NCBI GenBank assembly: GCA_005116835.1
Contig: SWDM01000023.1
Location: forward strand, 1 to 64,000
DNA length: 64,000 bases
Reading direction: 5' to 3'
Source: Nitrospira sp.
Lineage (GTDB): Bacteria > Nitrospirota > Nitrospiria > Nitrospirales > Nitrospiraceae
A model generated the notes under the pieces. The model made no database searches. It had not been told where the DNA came from and saw nothing but the letters and a program-made list of their open reading frames with translations. Of this stretch, positions 34,427 through 42,739 are shown piece by piece; the first letter of the stretch is position 1, and each line of letters starts with the position of its first letter. A program made the translations under genes and the position numbers.

Positions 34427-35428
34427 ATGAGGTTGTATCGGTTTCTTCTCGCCGCATTACTCGTCTTCTTTGCGTTCCAGCCCCCACTAGTACTGGCAGA
34501 TGGATTCGGTCCATTCCCTGTCAGAAATTTCCAGCCGATCCATCAGCTAGTCTTGAGCATGCCTGGCGATCGTGCTGCCGTGTTGAAGCAGGGCGTACTC
34601 GACTTCCGGCTTGAACTCGCGCAGACAGCCAGTGTGTTCAATGATCAAGGCTCCGGCGCCACCGCAACAATGAAGTTTGAGACCATGCGTTCCGGTATGT
34701 TTCTCCGGTATGGGATGGCGGAGCGATGGGAACTCTCTCTGGAGGTTCCCGTCCTCTATCGGTCCCGCGGATTCATGGAGGGAGCGATCAAAGCGGTTGA
34801 GGGGGCCACAAGCGGCGTGGCTCCGGATCGAACAGAGTTGGAGCAGGTGAGCTACGTGTTCAACCTCTCACGCGGTGGTCGCACCATTGCGAGCGGGCGC
34901 GAGGGGGTCGTGGGCTTAGGCGATAGCACGGTGACAAGCAAGTATCAACTGTTGCTGGAGACGGCATGGATGCCGGCAGTATCGGTTCGTACCGCGCTCA
35001 AGCTCCCAACTGGGAATGCCGGGCAGTACTACGGGAGCGGCAACCCGGATATGGGGTTCGGATTGGCAGTTGAAAAGGGATTTGCCGACCGATGGATGCT
35101 CTATGTCAACCTCAACGGTGTGGTGCCGACGGGACGCATTGCGGGATTGGCTCTCAATCCGACGATATCGAGTCTCATCGCTGTGGAATATCTGTGGTCG
35201 GAGAACTTTTCCTTGACGGCCCATTTCAATTACTACTCCTCGCCATTCCGCGGTGTGGGGACAAGGGCATTGGATCAGGCTGTCACGGAGTCGGTCGCGG
35301 GATTCAGCTACCGGCTTACGCAGCACCTCTTATGGCAAGGCTACGCGGTCGAGAATCTCGACTTCATTACCGGCAGCGCGGCAGACGTCACGGTCTCGAC
35401 ATTGTTGACCTATCGATACGACCCATGA
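34427..35428 (+). CDS. DUF3187 family outer-membrane protein
   Basis: About 333 residues from the ATG at 34427. A signal peptide ends at VLADG. The mature part is beta-rich, starting FGPFPVRNFQPIHQLVLSMP, with LRYGMAERWELSLEVPVLY, a LKLPTG turn and the repeated transmembrane-strand pattern to a final TLLTYRYDP. These are traits of DUF3187, a barrel family of unknown function. It follows the Omp85-like gene by 166 bp and may belong to the same envelope unit. No ligand can be inferred. Confidence 0.75.
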   Translation: MRLYRFLLAALLVFFAFQPPLVLADGFGPFPVRNFQPIHQLVLSMPGDRAAVLKQGVLDFRLELAQTASVFNDQGSGATATMKFETMRSGMFLRYGMAERWELSLEVPVLYRSRGFMEGAIKAVEGATSGVAPDRTELEQVSYVFNLSRGGRTIASGREGVVGLGDSTVTSKYQLLLETAWMPAVSVRTALKLPTGNAGQYYGSGNPDMGFGLAVEKGFADRWMLYVNLNGVVPTGRIAGLALNPTISSLIAVEYLWSENFSLTAHFNYYSSPFRGVGTRALDQAVTESVAGFSYRLTQHLLWQGYAVENLDFITGSAADVTVSTLLTYRYDP

Positions 35429-35601
35429 GACCCTGTTTGAGGCGTTGGGCCAAGGACAGCTAACCCCTTGACAACATGGGGCTCCCGTGTGAAACTCCCC
35501 CTGTGAGCGCCCAAGCTGTTATATTGCTTCGCCAGGATTAAGCTGAACCAGATCCCAACTCATTATTTAGGCGCGCGCATTGACGTAAAGGAGTATCTGC
35601 C

Positions 35602-37551
35602 ATGTCAATTTTAAAGACGATTCAAAGCCCCGCCGATCTGAAAAAATTATCGCAGGCGCAGTTTCCTGCTCTGTGTCAGGAGCTGCGGGAGCAGATCATC
35701 GGCGTCGTGTCCAATGTCGGAGGGCACCTTGCTTCGAATCTTGGGGTGATCGAGCTCACGGTGGCGTTGCACTATCTGCTCAATTCCCCCAAGGATAAGA
35801 TCGTCTGGGACACGAGCAATCAAGCCTATGCGCATAAACTGCTCACTGGGCGCCGGGAACGGTTTCATACGCTGCGGCAATACGGGGGGTTGAGCGGGTT
35901 CACGAAGCGCGAAGAGAGTGTCTACGACACGTTCAACGCGGGTCATGCGGGAACCGGTGTCTCTGCCGCCTATGGGATGGTCGAAGCGCGTGAGCAGTTG
36001 AATCAGCGGCATAAGGTCGTTTGCATCGTCGGCGACGGGGCGATGACGGCTGGCATGACGCTGGAAGGCCTGCACCATGCCGGAGGACTGGGGAAAGATT
36101 TCCTGGTGATCCTGAACGATAATCAAATGTCCATTTCGAAGAATGTCGGAGCCATCTCCTCCTATCTGAACCGGACCTTCACCGGTGAGTTTTATGGAAA
36201 AATGCGGGAGGAAACAGGGCAACTCTTGGGGAAGATTCCCCACATCGGGCAGGATATGCAGAAGTGGGCGCGCCGGGCTGAAGAGTTGGCCAAGGGTGCG
36301 ATTCTCCCTGGGCTGCTCTTTGAAGAGCTTGGGTTCAAGTATGCGGGACCGATCGACGGACATAACTTCGAGCATCTGCTCCCGACCTTGGAGAATGTGC
36401 TGAAGATGAAGGGGCCGGTATTGCTCCATGTGATTACGAAAAAAGGCTTGGGCTATGAGCCTGCAGTGAAAAATCCCGTGTGGTTCCATGCCTGCCCGCC
36501 TTTTGTTCTGGAAACCGGGGTTCCGGCGAAGAAAGCGGCGCGGCCGTCCTATACGCAGATCGCCATTGAATCGTTGGTCAAGTTGGCCCGTGAAGACAAG
36601 CGGATCGTCGCCATTACGGCCGCGATGTGCGAAGGGACCGGTCTCAACATTTTCGAAAAAGAATTTCCTGACCGGATCTACGACGTGGGGATTGCCGAAC
36701 AGCATGCGGTCACGTTTGCGGCCGGTCTTGCGACCCAGGGCCTTCGTCCGGTGGTGGCGATGTATGCCACATTCTTGCAGCGCGCATACGATCAAGTTGT
36801 GCACGATGTGGCGACGCAAAATCTTCCAGTTACGTTTTGTATCGATCGCGGCGGGCTGGTGGCGGAAGACGGCACGACGCACCACGGCGCATTCGATTTT
36901 GCCTATCTGCGCCACATACCGAACATGGTAGTGATGGCGCCGAAGGACGAAAACGAGTTGCAGCACATGATGAAGACCTGCATCCAGTATGACGGACCGG
37001 CTTCGGTACGGTATCCACGCGGATTGAGTTTGGGTGTCACGATGGATCAGCAAGCGGAGGCCTTGCCGATCGGGAAAGGCGAGCTGTTGCGCGAAGGGAC
37101 GGACGTAGCGATCGTCGCCATCGGCGTGTCGGTTTCGCATGCAGTGACGGCGGCAAAACGGCTTGAGGCAGAAGGCATCTCGACGGCAGTGGTGAATGCG
37201 CGGTTCGTGAAGCCGCTGGATCAGGACTTGATTGTCGAGGTTGCCAAGCGCGTTCGGTATGTGGTGACGGTTGAAGAAGGCTGCAAGATGGGTGGGTTCG
37301 GCTCGGCCGTCCTCGAAGCCCTGTCCGACGGCGGGGTGACGAATGTGACGACGAAGATCATTGGCTTACCCGATTGGTACATCGAGCAAGGACCGCAAGA
37401 TTTTCTGCGTGAGCGATATGGGTTGACGGCGGATGGCATCTATCAGAGCGTGAAGGAACTCATCGGAAAGACACCGGCTTCTTCGCGGGAAGAGCTCATG
37501 TTGGCTTCATCGATCGATCATCTGCCCCATGGAGATGAGCAGGGAAGCTGA
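35602..37551 (+). CDS. dxs: 1-deoxy-D-xylulose-5-phosphate synthase
   Basis: 649 residues, full length, preceded by AAAGGAG. It condenses pyruvate and glyceraldehyde 3-phosphate to DXP, the entry step of the MEP pathway, using thiamine diphosphate. Visible motifs: GGHLASNLGVIELTVALHY, the ThDP-binding GDGAMTAGM, NDNQMSISKNVGA, the YKYAGPIDGH-like stretch FKYAGPIDGHNFEHL, and the transketolase part with DVGIAEQHAVTFAAGLA and DRGGLVAEDGTTHHGAFD. It is followed 56 bp later by ispG. Confidence 0.97.
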   Translation: MSILKTIQSPADLKKLSQAQFPALCQELREQIIGVVSNVGGHLASNLGVIELTVALHYLLNSPKDKIVWDTSNQAYAHKLLTGRRERFHTLRQYGGLSGFTKREESVYDTFNAGHAGTGVSAAYGMVEAREQLNQRHKVVCIVGDGAMTAGMTLEGLHHAGGLGKDFLVILNDNQMSISKNVGAISSYLNRTFTGEFYGKMREETGQLLGKIPHIGQDMQKWARRAEELAKGAILPGLLFEELGFKYAGPIDGHNFEHLLPTLENVLKMKGPVLLHVITKKGLGYEPAVKNPVWFHACPPFVLETGVPAKKAARPSYTQIAIESLVKLAREDKRIVAITAAMCEGTGLNIFEKEFPDRIYDVGIAEQHAVTFAAGLATQGLRPVVAMYATFLQRAYDQVVHDVATQNLPVTFCIDRGGLVAEDGTTHHGAFDFAYLRHIPNMVVMAPKDENELQHMMKTCIQYDGPASVRYPRGLSLGVTMDQQAEALPIGKGELLREGTDVAIVAIGVSVSHAVTAAKRLEAEGISTAVVNARFVKPLDQDLIVEVAKRVRYVVTVEEGCKMGGFGSAVLEALSDGGVTNVTTKIIGLPDWYIEQGPQDFLRERYGLTADGIYQSVKELIGKTPASSREELMLASSIDHLPHGDEQGS

Positions 37552-37607
37552 GTAAGACGTGAACCGTGAGACGTTAAACGTGATACGGAAATAGAGAAAA
37601 CGGCACG

Positions 37608-38792
37608 ATGCACATTACGAGACGGAAAACCAAACAGATCAAGATCGGCAAGCTCAAGATCGGCGGAGATGCCCCAATCTCTGTGCAATCGATGTGTTCC
37701 ACCGACACGCGCGATACTGTGGCTACGATTGAGCAGATTCGCCAGTTGGAGGCCGCCGGCTGTGAAGTGATCCGTGTGGCCGTGCCGGACGACGAGGCGG
37801 CGGCGGCGTTGCCCAAGATCAAAGCAGCGATGACTGTGCCGCTGATCGCGGACATTCATTTCGATCATCGCCTGGCATTGAAAGCGGCTGCGGTCGTGGA
37901 CTGTGTCCGGATCAATCCTGGCAACATCGGGGCCTGGTGGAAAGTGGAAGAAGTCATCAAGGCCGTGAATGAGCGCGGCATTCCGATTCGCGTTGGAGTC
38001 AACGGCGGCTCGCTGGAACGGGATCTGTTGGACAAGTACGGCTGGCCCTCTCCGGAAGCCTTGGCCGAATCGGCGCTCAATGCTGTGCATGCGTTGGAAG
38101 ACGTGGGATTCACGAACATGAAGGTGTCGCTCAAGGCGTCTGATGTGCACCATGCGATCGACGCCTATTGGTTGTTCGCGCACCAGTCCGACTATCCTCT
38201 GCACATCGGTATCACAGAGGCAGGAACGGCGATGACCGGGGCGGTCAAGTCCACCATGGGGCTCGGGTACCTGCTCTCGCAGGGGATTGGAGACACGTTA
38301 CGCGTCTCGCTCGCTGCCGATCCAGTCGAAGAAGTGAAGGTGGGGTTCGAGATCTTGAAGTCGCTCGAACTGCGCCACCGAGGGATCAATGTGATTGCCT
38401 GCCCAACCTGCGGACGTGTGGAAATCGACGTGGTGAAGCTTGCCAACGAGCTGGAAAAGAAGCTGGGCCATATCAAGACTCCGCTCAATGTGTCGGTCCT
38501 CGGCTGTGTCGTGAACGGGATCGGCGAAGGGAAGGAAGCGGATATCGGGATCGCCGGCGGCGAAGGCAAAGGCATCCTGTTCAAGAAGGGCAAACTCGTC
38601 CGCAAGGTGCCGATCGAAGAATTGATGGACACCCTGATTTATGAAGTCGAGCTGATGGCCAAGGAGAAAGACGCTGAAGGAAATGGAGAAGCTGTCGCTC
38701 CTTCGAACGAAGGATGGGAATCTCTCGCGCCTGAATCCGATCGGCCATCGACGCTCGGAAAAGAAATTCCAGTCCTCTCCAGTAAGCAATAG
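37608..38792 (+). CDS. ispG: 4-hydroxy-3-methylbut-2-enyl diphosphate synthase
   Basis: 394 residues. It converts MEcPP to HMBPP with a 4Fe-4S cluster, one step before IspH. The N-terminal TIM-barrel part has ISVQSMCSTDTRD, ADIHFDHRLAL and RINPGNIG. The cluster cysteines are in ACPTCGR and LGCVVNGIGE, followed by DIGIAGGEGKGILF. An extension of about 35 residues at the C-terminus (after ELMAKEKD) is not part of the core fold. The short gap to dxs contains a GTGAACCGTGAGACGTTAAA-type repeat seen elsewhere in the window. Confidence 0.97.
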   Translation: MHITRRKTKQIKIGKLKIGGDAPISVQSMCSTDTRDTVATIEQIRQLEAAGCEVIRVAVPDDEAAAALPKIKAAMTVPLIADIHFDHRLALKAAAVVDCVRINPGNIGAWWKVEEVIKAVNERGIPIRVGVNGGSLERDLLDKYGWPSPEALAESALNAVHALEDVGFTNMKVSLKASDVHHAIDAYWLFAHQSDYPLHIGITEAGTAMTGAVKSTMGLGYLLSQGIGDTLRVSLAADPVEEVKVGFEILKSLELRHRGINVIACPTCGRVEIDVVKLANELEKKLGHIKTPLNVSVLGCVVNGIGEGKEADIGIAGGEGKGILFKKGKLVRKVPIEELMDTLIYEVELMAKEKDAEGNGEAVAPSNEGWESLAPESDRPSTLGKEIPVLSSKQ

Positions 38793-38852
38793 GTAGATCT
38801 TCCTCTCGTGCCTCTAGCCTCTAGCCTGTTGCCCAGTTTATAATGCGCGCGT

Positions 38853-38928
38853 GGCGCCGTACCCAAGTGGTTAAGGGAGCAGTCTGCAAAACTGCGATGC
38901 AGCGGTTCGACCCCGCTCGGCGCCTCCA
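38853..38928 (+). tRNA. tRNA-Cys (anticodon GCA)
   Basis: A 76-nt cloverleaf with acceptor stem GGCGCCG/CGGCGCC, anticodon loop CTGCAAA with GCA, T-arm GGTTCGACC, discriminator U and encoded CCA. It is intact. Its last 45 bases are repeated exactly at 47518-47562. Confidence 0.95.
38884..38928 (+). repeat. Left attachment repeat of the tRNA-Cys island
   Basis: The 3' 45 bp of tRNA-Cys, from the anticodon loop to CCA, identical to 47518-47562. This is the usual footprint of integration into a tRNA 3' end. Confidence 0.85.
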
Positions 38929-39038
38929 CACCGCACTCCGTGCGTGGTCTGTCTGGTTCATTTGGTTTCTTTGGTCTATTTGGTTAGTGAAATTCCATGG
39001 CGAGGTGTTTGGCCGGTGAGGCGGAGGAGGACAGAAAT

Positions 39039-39239
39039 ATGAAACTACAGGTTGTAGTAGAAGAGGATGAGGCCGGCTATTTTGCTGCCGAGGTTCCGGC
39101 GCTACCGGGCTGCTTGTCTCAAGGAAAGTCTCGGGAAGAGGCCATCGCGAATGTCAAAGAAGCGGTCGAAGGTTGGCTCGAAGTGATGGAGGCTAAGTGT
39201 GCGGGTGATGCTAGCCAAACCGTCGAAGTTGTTGTCTGA
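39039..39239 (+). CDS. hicB: HicB-family orphan antitoxin
   Basis: 66 residues from the ATG at 39039 with GGAGGAGG upstream; an ATG at 38997 is in frame but less well placed. It is a typical HicB partial RNase-H-like fold: VVVEEDEAGYFAAEVPALPG, the CLSQGKSREEAIANVKEAVEGWLE motif and a short tail with no DNA-binding domain. HicB proteins neutralise HicA mRNA interferases. No HicA follows or precedes it: the next frames are closed within a dozen codons. It is either a solitary antitoxin or the survivor of a broken pair, just inside the island's left edge. Confidence 0.8.
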   Translation: MKLQVVVEEDEAGYFAAEVPALPGCLSQGKSREEAIANVKEAVEGWLEVMEAKCAGDASQTVEVVV

Positions 39240-39403
39240 TGAATATACCCTCTCTGACTCCCAACGCAACGAACTAGATCCTGGCCTTCTTCGAAATCTT
39301 ATCCGCCGCAGATCTCACCGTCGAAGCATTTAACAGTTTCTAACCCTCACCACGCGTATTTTATCTCTTGCCTTTTGTGCCATCGTGAAACTTCGGAGAG
39401 GGC

Positions 39404-39605
39404 AGCACTCCCCTGCCGGCCATCGGGCTCCCTGCCTCTCGGAGCGACCCTTCCGGGCACGTCCCGGCGGAAGTCCTTCTGGAATTCCCTCAGCCGCGAT
39501 CGTTCGATCGCGGAGCTTCGGTCAGTTCCAGCTTTCCTTCCGGGCCGCGCCTCGGTGGGGCCCCGCTCCTTCGGCAAGGTCGCCGATGGCCGGCAGGGGA
39601 GTGCT
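39404..39605. mobile_element. 202-bp palindromic MITE-like element
   Basis: Perfect 23-bp terminal inverted repeats (39404-39426 and 39583-39605, starting AGCACTCCCCTGCCGG) with further partial self-complementarity inward to a central CGCGATCG-TT-CGATCGCG palindrome. No coding capacity. It abuts a broken recombinase gene. Confidence 0.65.
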
Positions 39606-39639
39606 GGTTCGAGCAACGACCCTATCCTATTTCATCCCT

Positions 39640-39905
39640 TCCCTATCGTGGCGGCCATTGCTGAACTGGAGCGGAATATCATCGTGGAGCGAATCCGGGG
39701 CGGAATTAGGCGGGCGAGGGAGCAAGGAAAGCAGCTGGGAAGGCGTCCATTAACTGATCCAAACCTTTTACGGACGGTTCTACGGATGAAGGCTCAAGGG
39801 AAGTCGATTCGAGCGATTGCCGAGGCGGTCAAGGTGACAAAATCCTTTGTCCACAAAACCTGCAAGAATGCCGGCTCTCAAACCCTCGAAATTTCAGCCT
39901 GCTAA
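39640..39905 (+). pseudogene. Serine recombinase (resolvase), C-terminal fragment
   Basis: About 85 codons before the stop at 39905 read as the end of a resolvase/invertase: IAELERNIIVERIRGGIRRA, then QGKQLGRRPL and a helix-turn-helix with SIRAIAEAVKVTKSFVHKTC. The catalytic domain with the active serine is missing; upstream lies the 202-bp palindromic element and unrelated sequence. It is inactive and may be what is left of the island's own recombination gene. Confidence 0.75.
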
Positions 39906-40029
39906 AATTAGCCGTTTGGTGTCCCTTAATCAGATGGTAAATGGCCATTTTGCGACCGTCGGCATTCGGCCAAGAGTGGACGTTCGGTGCCGAGTTCGCA
40001 CCGCCATAAAGCGGTCCTCAGCCCTGCCG

Positions 40030-40101
40030 CATTAACGTGTGAGGTAAGCCGCGCGCGGAGGGCGCAGCCCGGAGCGCGTCGGTTTGACCGAAAGGTTAGG
40101 C
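40030..40101 (-). repeat. attC-like site A
   Basis: CATTAAC at one end and GTTAGGC at the other, with an imperfect palindrome between (GTAAGCCGCGCGC against GCGCGTCGGTTTGAC). It is nearly identical to the site at 42653-42724 and lies four bases after the stop of the minus-strand gene at 40106. Confidence 0.7.
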
Positions 40102-40105
40102 CTCT

Positions 40106-40774
40106 TCACTTGAGGGCCTCCAGGTTAATTTGTGGAAAGTTTGAGTTCGCACTGCTTGCTCGGTACCTCCAGGTCACGAAATGGAGAAAGTTGACCAATA
40201 CGAATACATCCCTAGGTCTGACCGATGTCTTGCCGCCAACGCGCTCAAACACAGCGACAACCCTGTCTGCGGCTATGAGTTTGGCTAGTCGCTTGGATGG
40301 CGCTGACTCAAGGACACATATGATGCCTATGCCAGGACTCTTTGCGCCGTCTTGGAAGGGGGAAAGCCATGGATCGTAGTCCGCGACGACTTTTCTTGAG
40401 TCGACATCGGCGAGGAAACTCTCCAACTGAGCGGTAGCCTTCGGGTAGTTGCTTCGCTTGACCTCAATTACTCCAAAGGCGCTGCTCTTCGGAAGAAGAC
40501 CGAACCCTTCAACTTCGAAGATTGCCGGTACTGGGAACGGAGCCCAAATGATGAGGTCGATTTGCCGCAGTACTGTAGGCAGTGGATAGTCAAGAACCGC
40601 TCCCGTGGATACGCGCATCGGCTGAACAATGCGGTGAACGAGGCTTCGTATCGAGGCCTCCGTGTACTTTCCCAGCAAGTCCGTATTGGAAGTGACCCCC
40701 TTAATTTCAAGAATCGGAGTCAGCTCGGTGACGAGCTGGGCTGCGACAGTACCGAGGTAGTGGCGTAGCTCCAT
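40106..40774 (-). CDS. DUF6602-like nuclease-fold protein (cassette gene)
   Basis: 222 residues. The middle has the pattern of PD-(D/E)XK-fold proteins and of DUF6602: RQIDLIIWAPF (aspartate strand), FGLLPKSSAFGVIEVKRSNY (E-x-K strand), then a helix with QLESFL. Such proteins may bind or cut nucleic acid; function is unproven. It is a cassette gene: an attC-like site lies four bases after its stop and another 12 bases upstream of its start. Defence is a common theme for such cassette cargo, but nothing here proves it. Confidence 0.6.
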   Translation of the reverse strand: MELRHYLGTVAAQLVTELTPILEIKGVTSNTDLLGKYTEASIRSLVHRIVQPMRVSTGAVLDYPLPTVLRQIDLIIWAPFPVPAIFEVEGFGLLPKSSAFGVIEVKRSNYPKATAQLESFLADVDSRKVVADYDPWLSPFQDGAKSPGIGIICVLESAPSKRLAKLIAADRVVAVFERVGGKTSVRPRDVFVLVNFLHFVTWRYRASSANSNFPQINLEALK

Positions 40775-40785
40775 GGTGTGTTGAG

Positions 40786-40852
40786 GCCTAACGTCAGCCT
40801 TCAGCCGAGCAGGCGCGATAGCGACTGCGTCGGCTGAAAGGCATTGTTCTGC
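40786..40852 (-). repeat. attC-like site B
   Basis: GCCTAAC (40786-40792) and GTTCTGC (40846-40852) flank arms CAGCCTTCAGCCGA and TCGGCTGAAAGGC. It overlaps the end of the protease gene. Confidence 0.65.
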
Positions 40853-41556
40853 TAAATCGCGACTCCATTTGGATTCTCTGCTATCAAATCCATCGCAATA
40901 GCTGCACTATAAGCATAGATTATTCCCGTATTTGACCTCACGGACGCCTCGATCGGTTCTCCGTTTATGTGAACCAATTCTTGAGAGAACCTATAACCTG
41001 AGACAATACCAAAAACCACCTCTTGTTTCGGCTTGAGCGCAGATATCACGGGACCTCCCGAAAAACCTGGATTATTGAAACCATCCAAAATCCAGAGTCT
41101 TCCTCCGGGTTGCTCATAGCAACCAGATAAGCACGCCTTTTTTACAAGAGGAAGGTGCAATGCGCCATCGGCTGCTATTGCCTTTGAATGCATCCCAAAG
41201 GGATACCCAACAAAGAAGACATCCTGGCTGAGAAAAACTTCACCTTTGGAAAGTCTGAGCGGGTGATGTGCGCCTATCGGGTAATCAGTTGTAAGGACGA
41301 TTACATCGGTGTCATTTATGCTTAGCCCGATTACGGTGACCTCAACCTTTGTCCATTGAGACTGAAGGAAAATCTCTATTTGATCAGAGGTTTCGACGCC
41401 CTCGAATACGTGCTTCGCAGATACCAAGTATTGCCGGCCATCAATGTCTATGGTGAATGCCGTGCCCGTCGCCCCGTTCCAGCGAACCTCAAACACTCTG
41501 TCGTAGACGTTAAAAGTCAGCATAAAAATCTCTAGAAGTAGAACGGTAGGCATCAC
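40852..41556 (-). CDS. Trypsin-like serine protease (cassette gene)
   Basis: 234 residues as drawn; an ATG at 41523 (MLTFNVYDRVF) is a likely alternative start, because the upstream attC-like site ends near 41538. A chymotrypsin-fold catalytic triad is visible: His49 in YLVSAKHVF, Asp84 in NDTDVIVLTT, and Ser166 in NNPGFSGGPV. There is no export signal, PDZ domain or membrane helix, so it probably works in the cytoplasm. Intracellular trypsin-like proteases occur in conflict and defence settings, but the substrate is unknown. It sits between attC-like sites B and C. Confidence 0.8.
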   Translation of the reverse strand: MMPTVLLLEIFMLTFNVYDRVFEVRWNGATGTAFTIDIDGRQYLVSAKHVFEGVETSDQIEIFLQSQWTKVEVTVIGLSINDTDVIVLTTDYPIGAHHPLRLSKGEVFLSQDVFFVGYPFGMHSKAIAADGALHLPLVKKACLSGCYEQPGGRLWILDGFNNPGFSGGPVISALKPKQEVVFGIVSGYRFSQELVHINGEPIEASVRSNTGIIYAYSAAIAMDLIAENPNGVAI

Positions 41557-41606
41557 CAGCCGTGCGGATCAAGCCCGCGCACGGTCTGGTGCATGCCGTG
41601 TTAGGC
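41538..41606 (-). repeat. attC-like site C
   Basis: GTAGAAC and GTTAGGC flank arms GCATCACCAGCCGTGCG and CGCACGGTCTGGTGCATGC. It overlaps the stop codon of the HEPN-type gene at 41601. Confidence 0.65.
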
Positions 41607-42353
41607 ATCGGATCTCGGTGCGTCCACAGGAATCTTGGCGAGAAGGGCCTTCAGGCGCCTAAGCGACTCCTTGGTGAGCGACTCCTTGATATCAACTTGC
41701 CCGTGGACAACCCGATTTCTCAAGTCGCGCAGGACTTGAAACTCCTTCACCTCGGCTTGGCTCAAGACTCCTTGGCCGAGCAATTGGTTGATGCCGTCAA
41801 CGAGCGCCCGCGGATAGGGAGCAACGCCCCTGGCGGCAGCCAATGCATGCAACCTACGCTCAAGATCAACCCACGAGTTCATAAACACCGCAAGGGGGTC
41901 AGCCGAGTGTGGGTCATCCGCAATGAGCTCAATCCCGTACAGGTTGCGAAACAGGATCTTCGCCAGCTCCGCATATACCTCGACCTTCCTCCGTTCGACC
42001 GTTAGCCCGTTGCCTTGGTGATAGAGCTCATTTCTAAGACGGTGGTACCACTCCACTTCGCCGAGATCAATCCCGTCAAGCTTCTTTGCGGCATGAGTTT
42101 CTAGCGCGTCGAGGAGGCGGGGAAAGCTCTCCGAGAACTCGGCGTACTCCTTGCGCGTTATCTTCAAGCCGGAGATCCGAGTCGGAAGACCCAAGTAGGT
42201 CTTGATCATCAGTTCGACCGCGTTGTCGATACTGATGATCGCCAGTCGGCGGTTGCTGTCCGAGTCCTTGGCAGACAGTAGGCCCAAGCCGTGTCCGAGG
42301 ATTTCGGCCGGCCCAGATGCCCACGGCTGCTTAGTAAAGTCGCTAGTGCCCAC
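41601..42353 (-). CDS. Protein with two HEPN-type motifs (cassette gene)
   Basis: 250 residues, all-helical by composition. It carries two Rx4H motifs of the HEPN class: R107-N108...H112 in HRLRNELYHQG, and R212-N213...H217 in LRDLRNRVVHGQ. HEPN domains often form RNases in toxin and defence systems, or non-catalytic helical modules. Two in tandem suggests an intramolecular dimer. It is flanked by attC-like site C at its 3' end and a GCCTAAC core 17 bp upstream of its start. No antitoxin-like partner (for example MNT) is adjacent. Function is inferred from motifs only. Confidence 0.65.
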   Translation of the reverse strand: MGTSDFTKQPWASGPAEILGHGLGLLSAKDSDSNRRLAIISIDNAVELMIKTYLGLPTRISGLKITRKEYAEFSESFPRLLDALETHAAKKLDGIDLGEVEWYHRLRNELYHQGNGLTVERRKVEVYAELAKILFRNLYGIELIADDPHSADPLAVFMNSWVDLERRLHALAAARGVAPYPRALVDGINQLLGQGVLSQAEVKEFQVLRDLRNRVVHGQVDIKESLTKESLRRLKALLAKIPVDAPRSDA

Positions 42354-42369
42354 TTCTGTGTGCTCCGAT

Positions 42370-42652
42370 GCCTAACTATGTTTAGGCGGATCCGCATAAG
42401 AGCCGGATTTGCCATTTTCTGTCCGTATAAGACGCCACTACGGTTCGTGAACAATACTCCATGCTCGTTGTCGTTTCAATGAGTTGTGACGGCGGGACCA
42501 TGTATCATGGGTTCTTATGCGGGTCGGTGTAAGCCCCCCTTCTGGTAGCGGTCTGTCGTGTACTTCTGCTATGGGTCGAGGACTGCCATCGGCCAAGTGC
42601 GGAAGTTCGGCACCGAGGTGGCACCGCCATAAAGCGGTCCTCAGCCCTGTCG
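42370..42652. repeat. Gene-less cassette-array module, copy 1
   Basis: Between a GCCTAAC-TAT-GTTTAGGC core (42370-42387) and attC-like site D. It contains an inverted pair (GATCCGCATAAGAGCC and GGTTCTTATGCGGGTC) around about 120 bp, then TGTACTTCTGCTATGGGTCG and a CACCGCCATAAAGCGGTCC stretch. Related pieces recur at 39962-40036, 43465-43696, 45133-45255 and 46150-46230. No ORF. Confidence 0.6.
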
Positions 42653-42724
42653 CATTAACGTTGGAGGTAAGCCGCGCGCGGAGGCCGCAGGCCGGAGTGC
42701 GTCGGCTTGACCGAATGGTTAGGC
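42653..42724 (-). repeat. attC-like site D
   Basis: CATTAAC...GTTAGGC with GTAAGCCGCGCGCGG facing AGTGCGTCGGCTTGAC. It is 15 bp after the stop of the minus-strand gene at 42740 and almost the same as site A. Confidence 0.7.
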
Positions 42725-42739
42725 GTTGCCGCGTTGCAC

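Noticed and set aside
35467-35525. TTGACA-like and TTATAT-like boxes upstream of dxs
   Set aside because: The TTGACA has no acceptable -10 at 16-18 bp and the TTATAT has no -35; too weak to list as a promoter.
35647-37140. 497-codon minus-strand ORF across dxs
   Set aside because: Antisense shadow of a fully recognised dxs gene.
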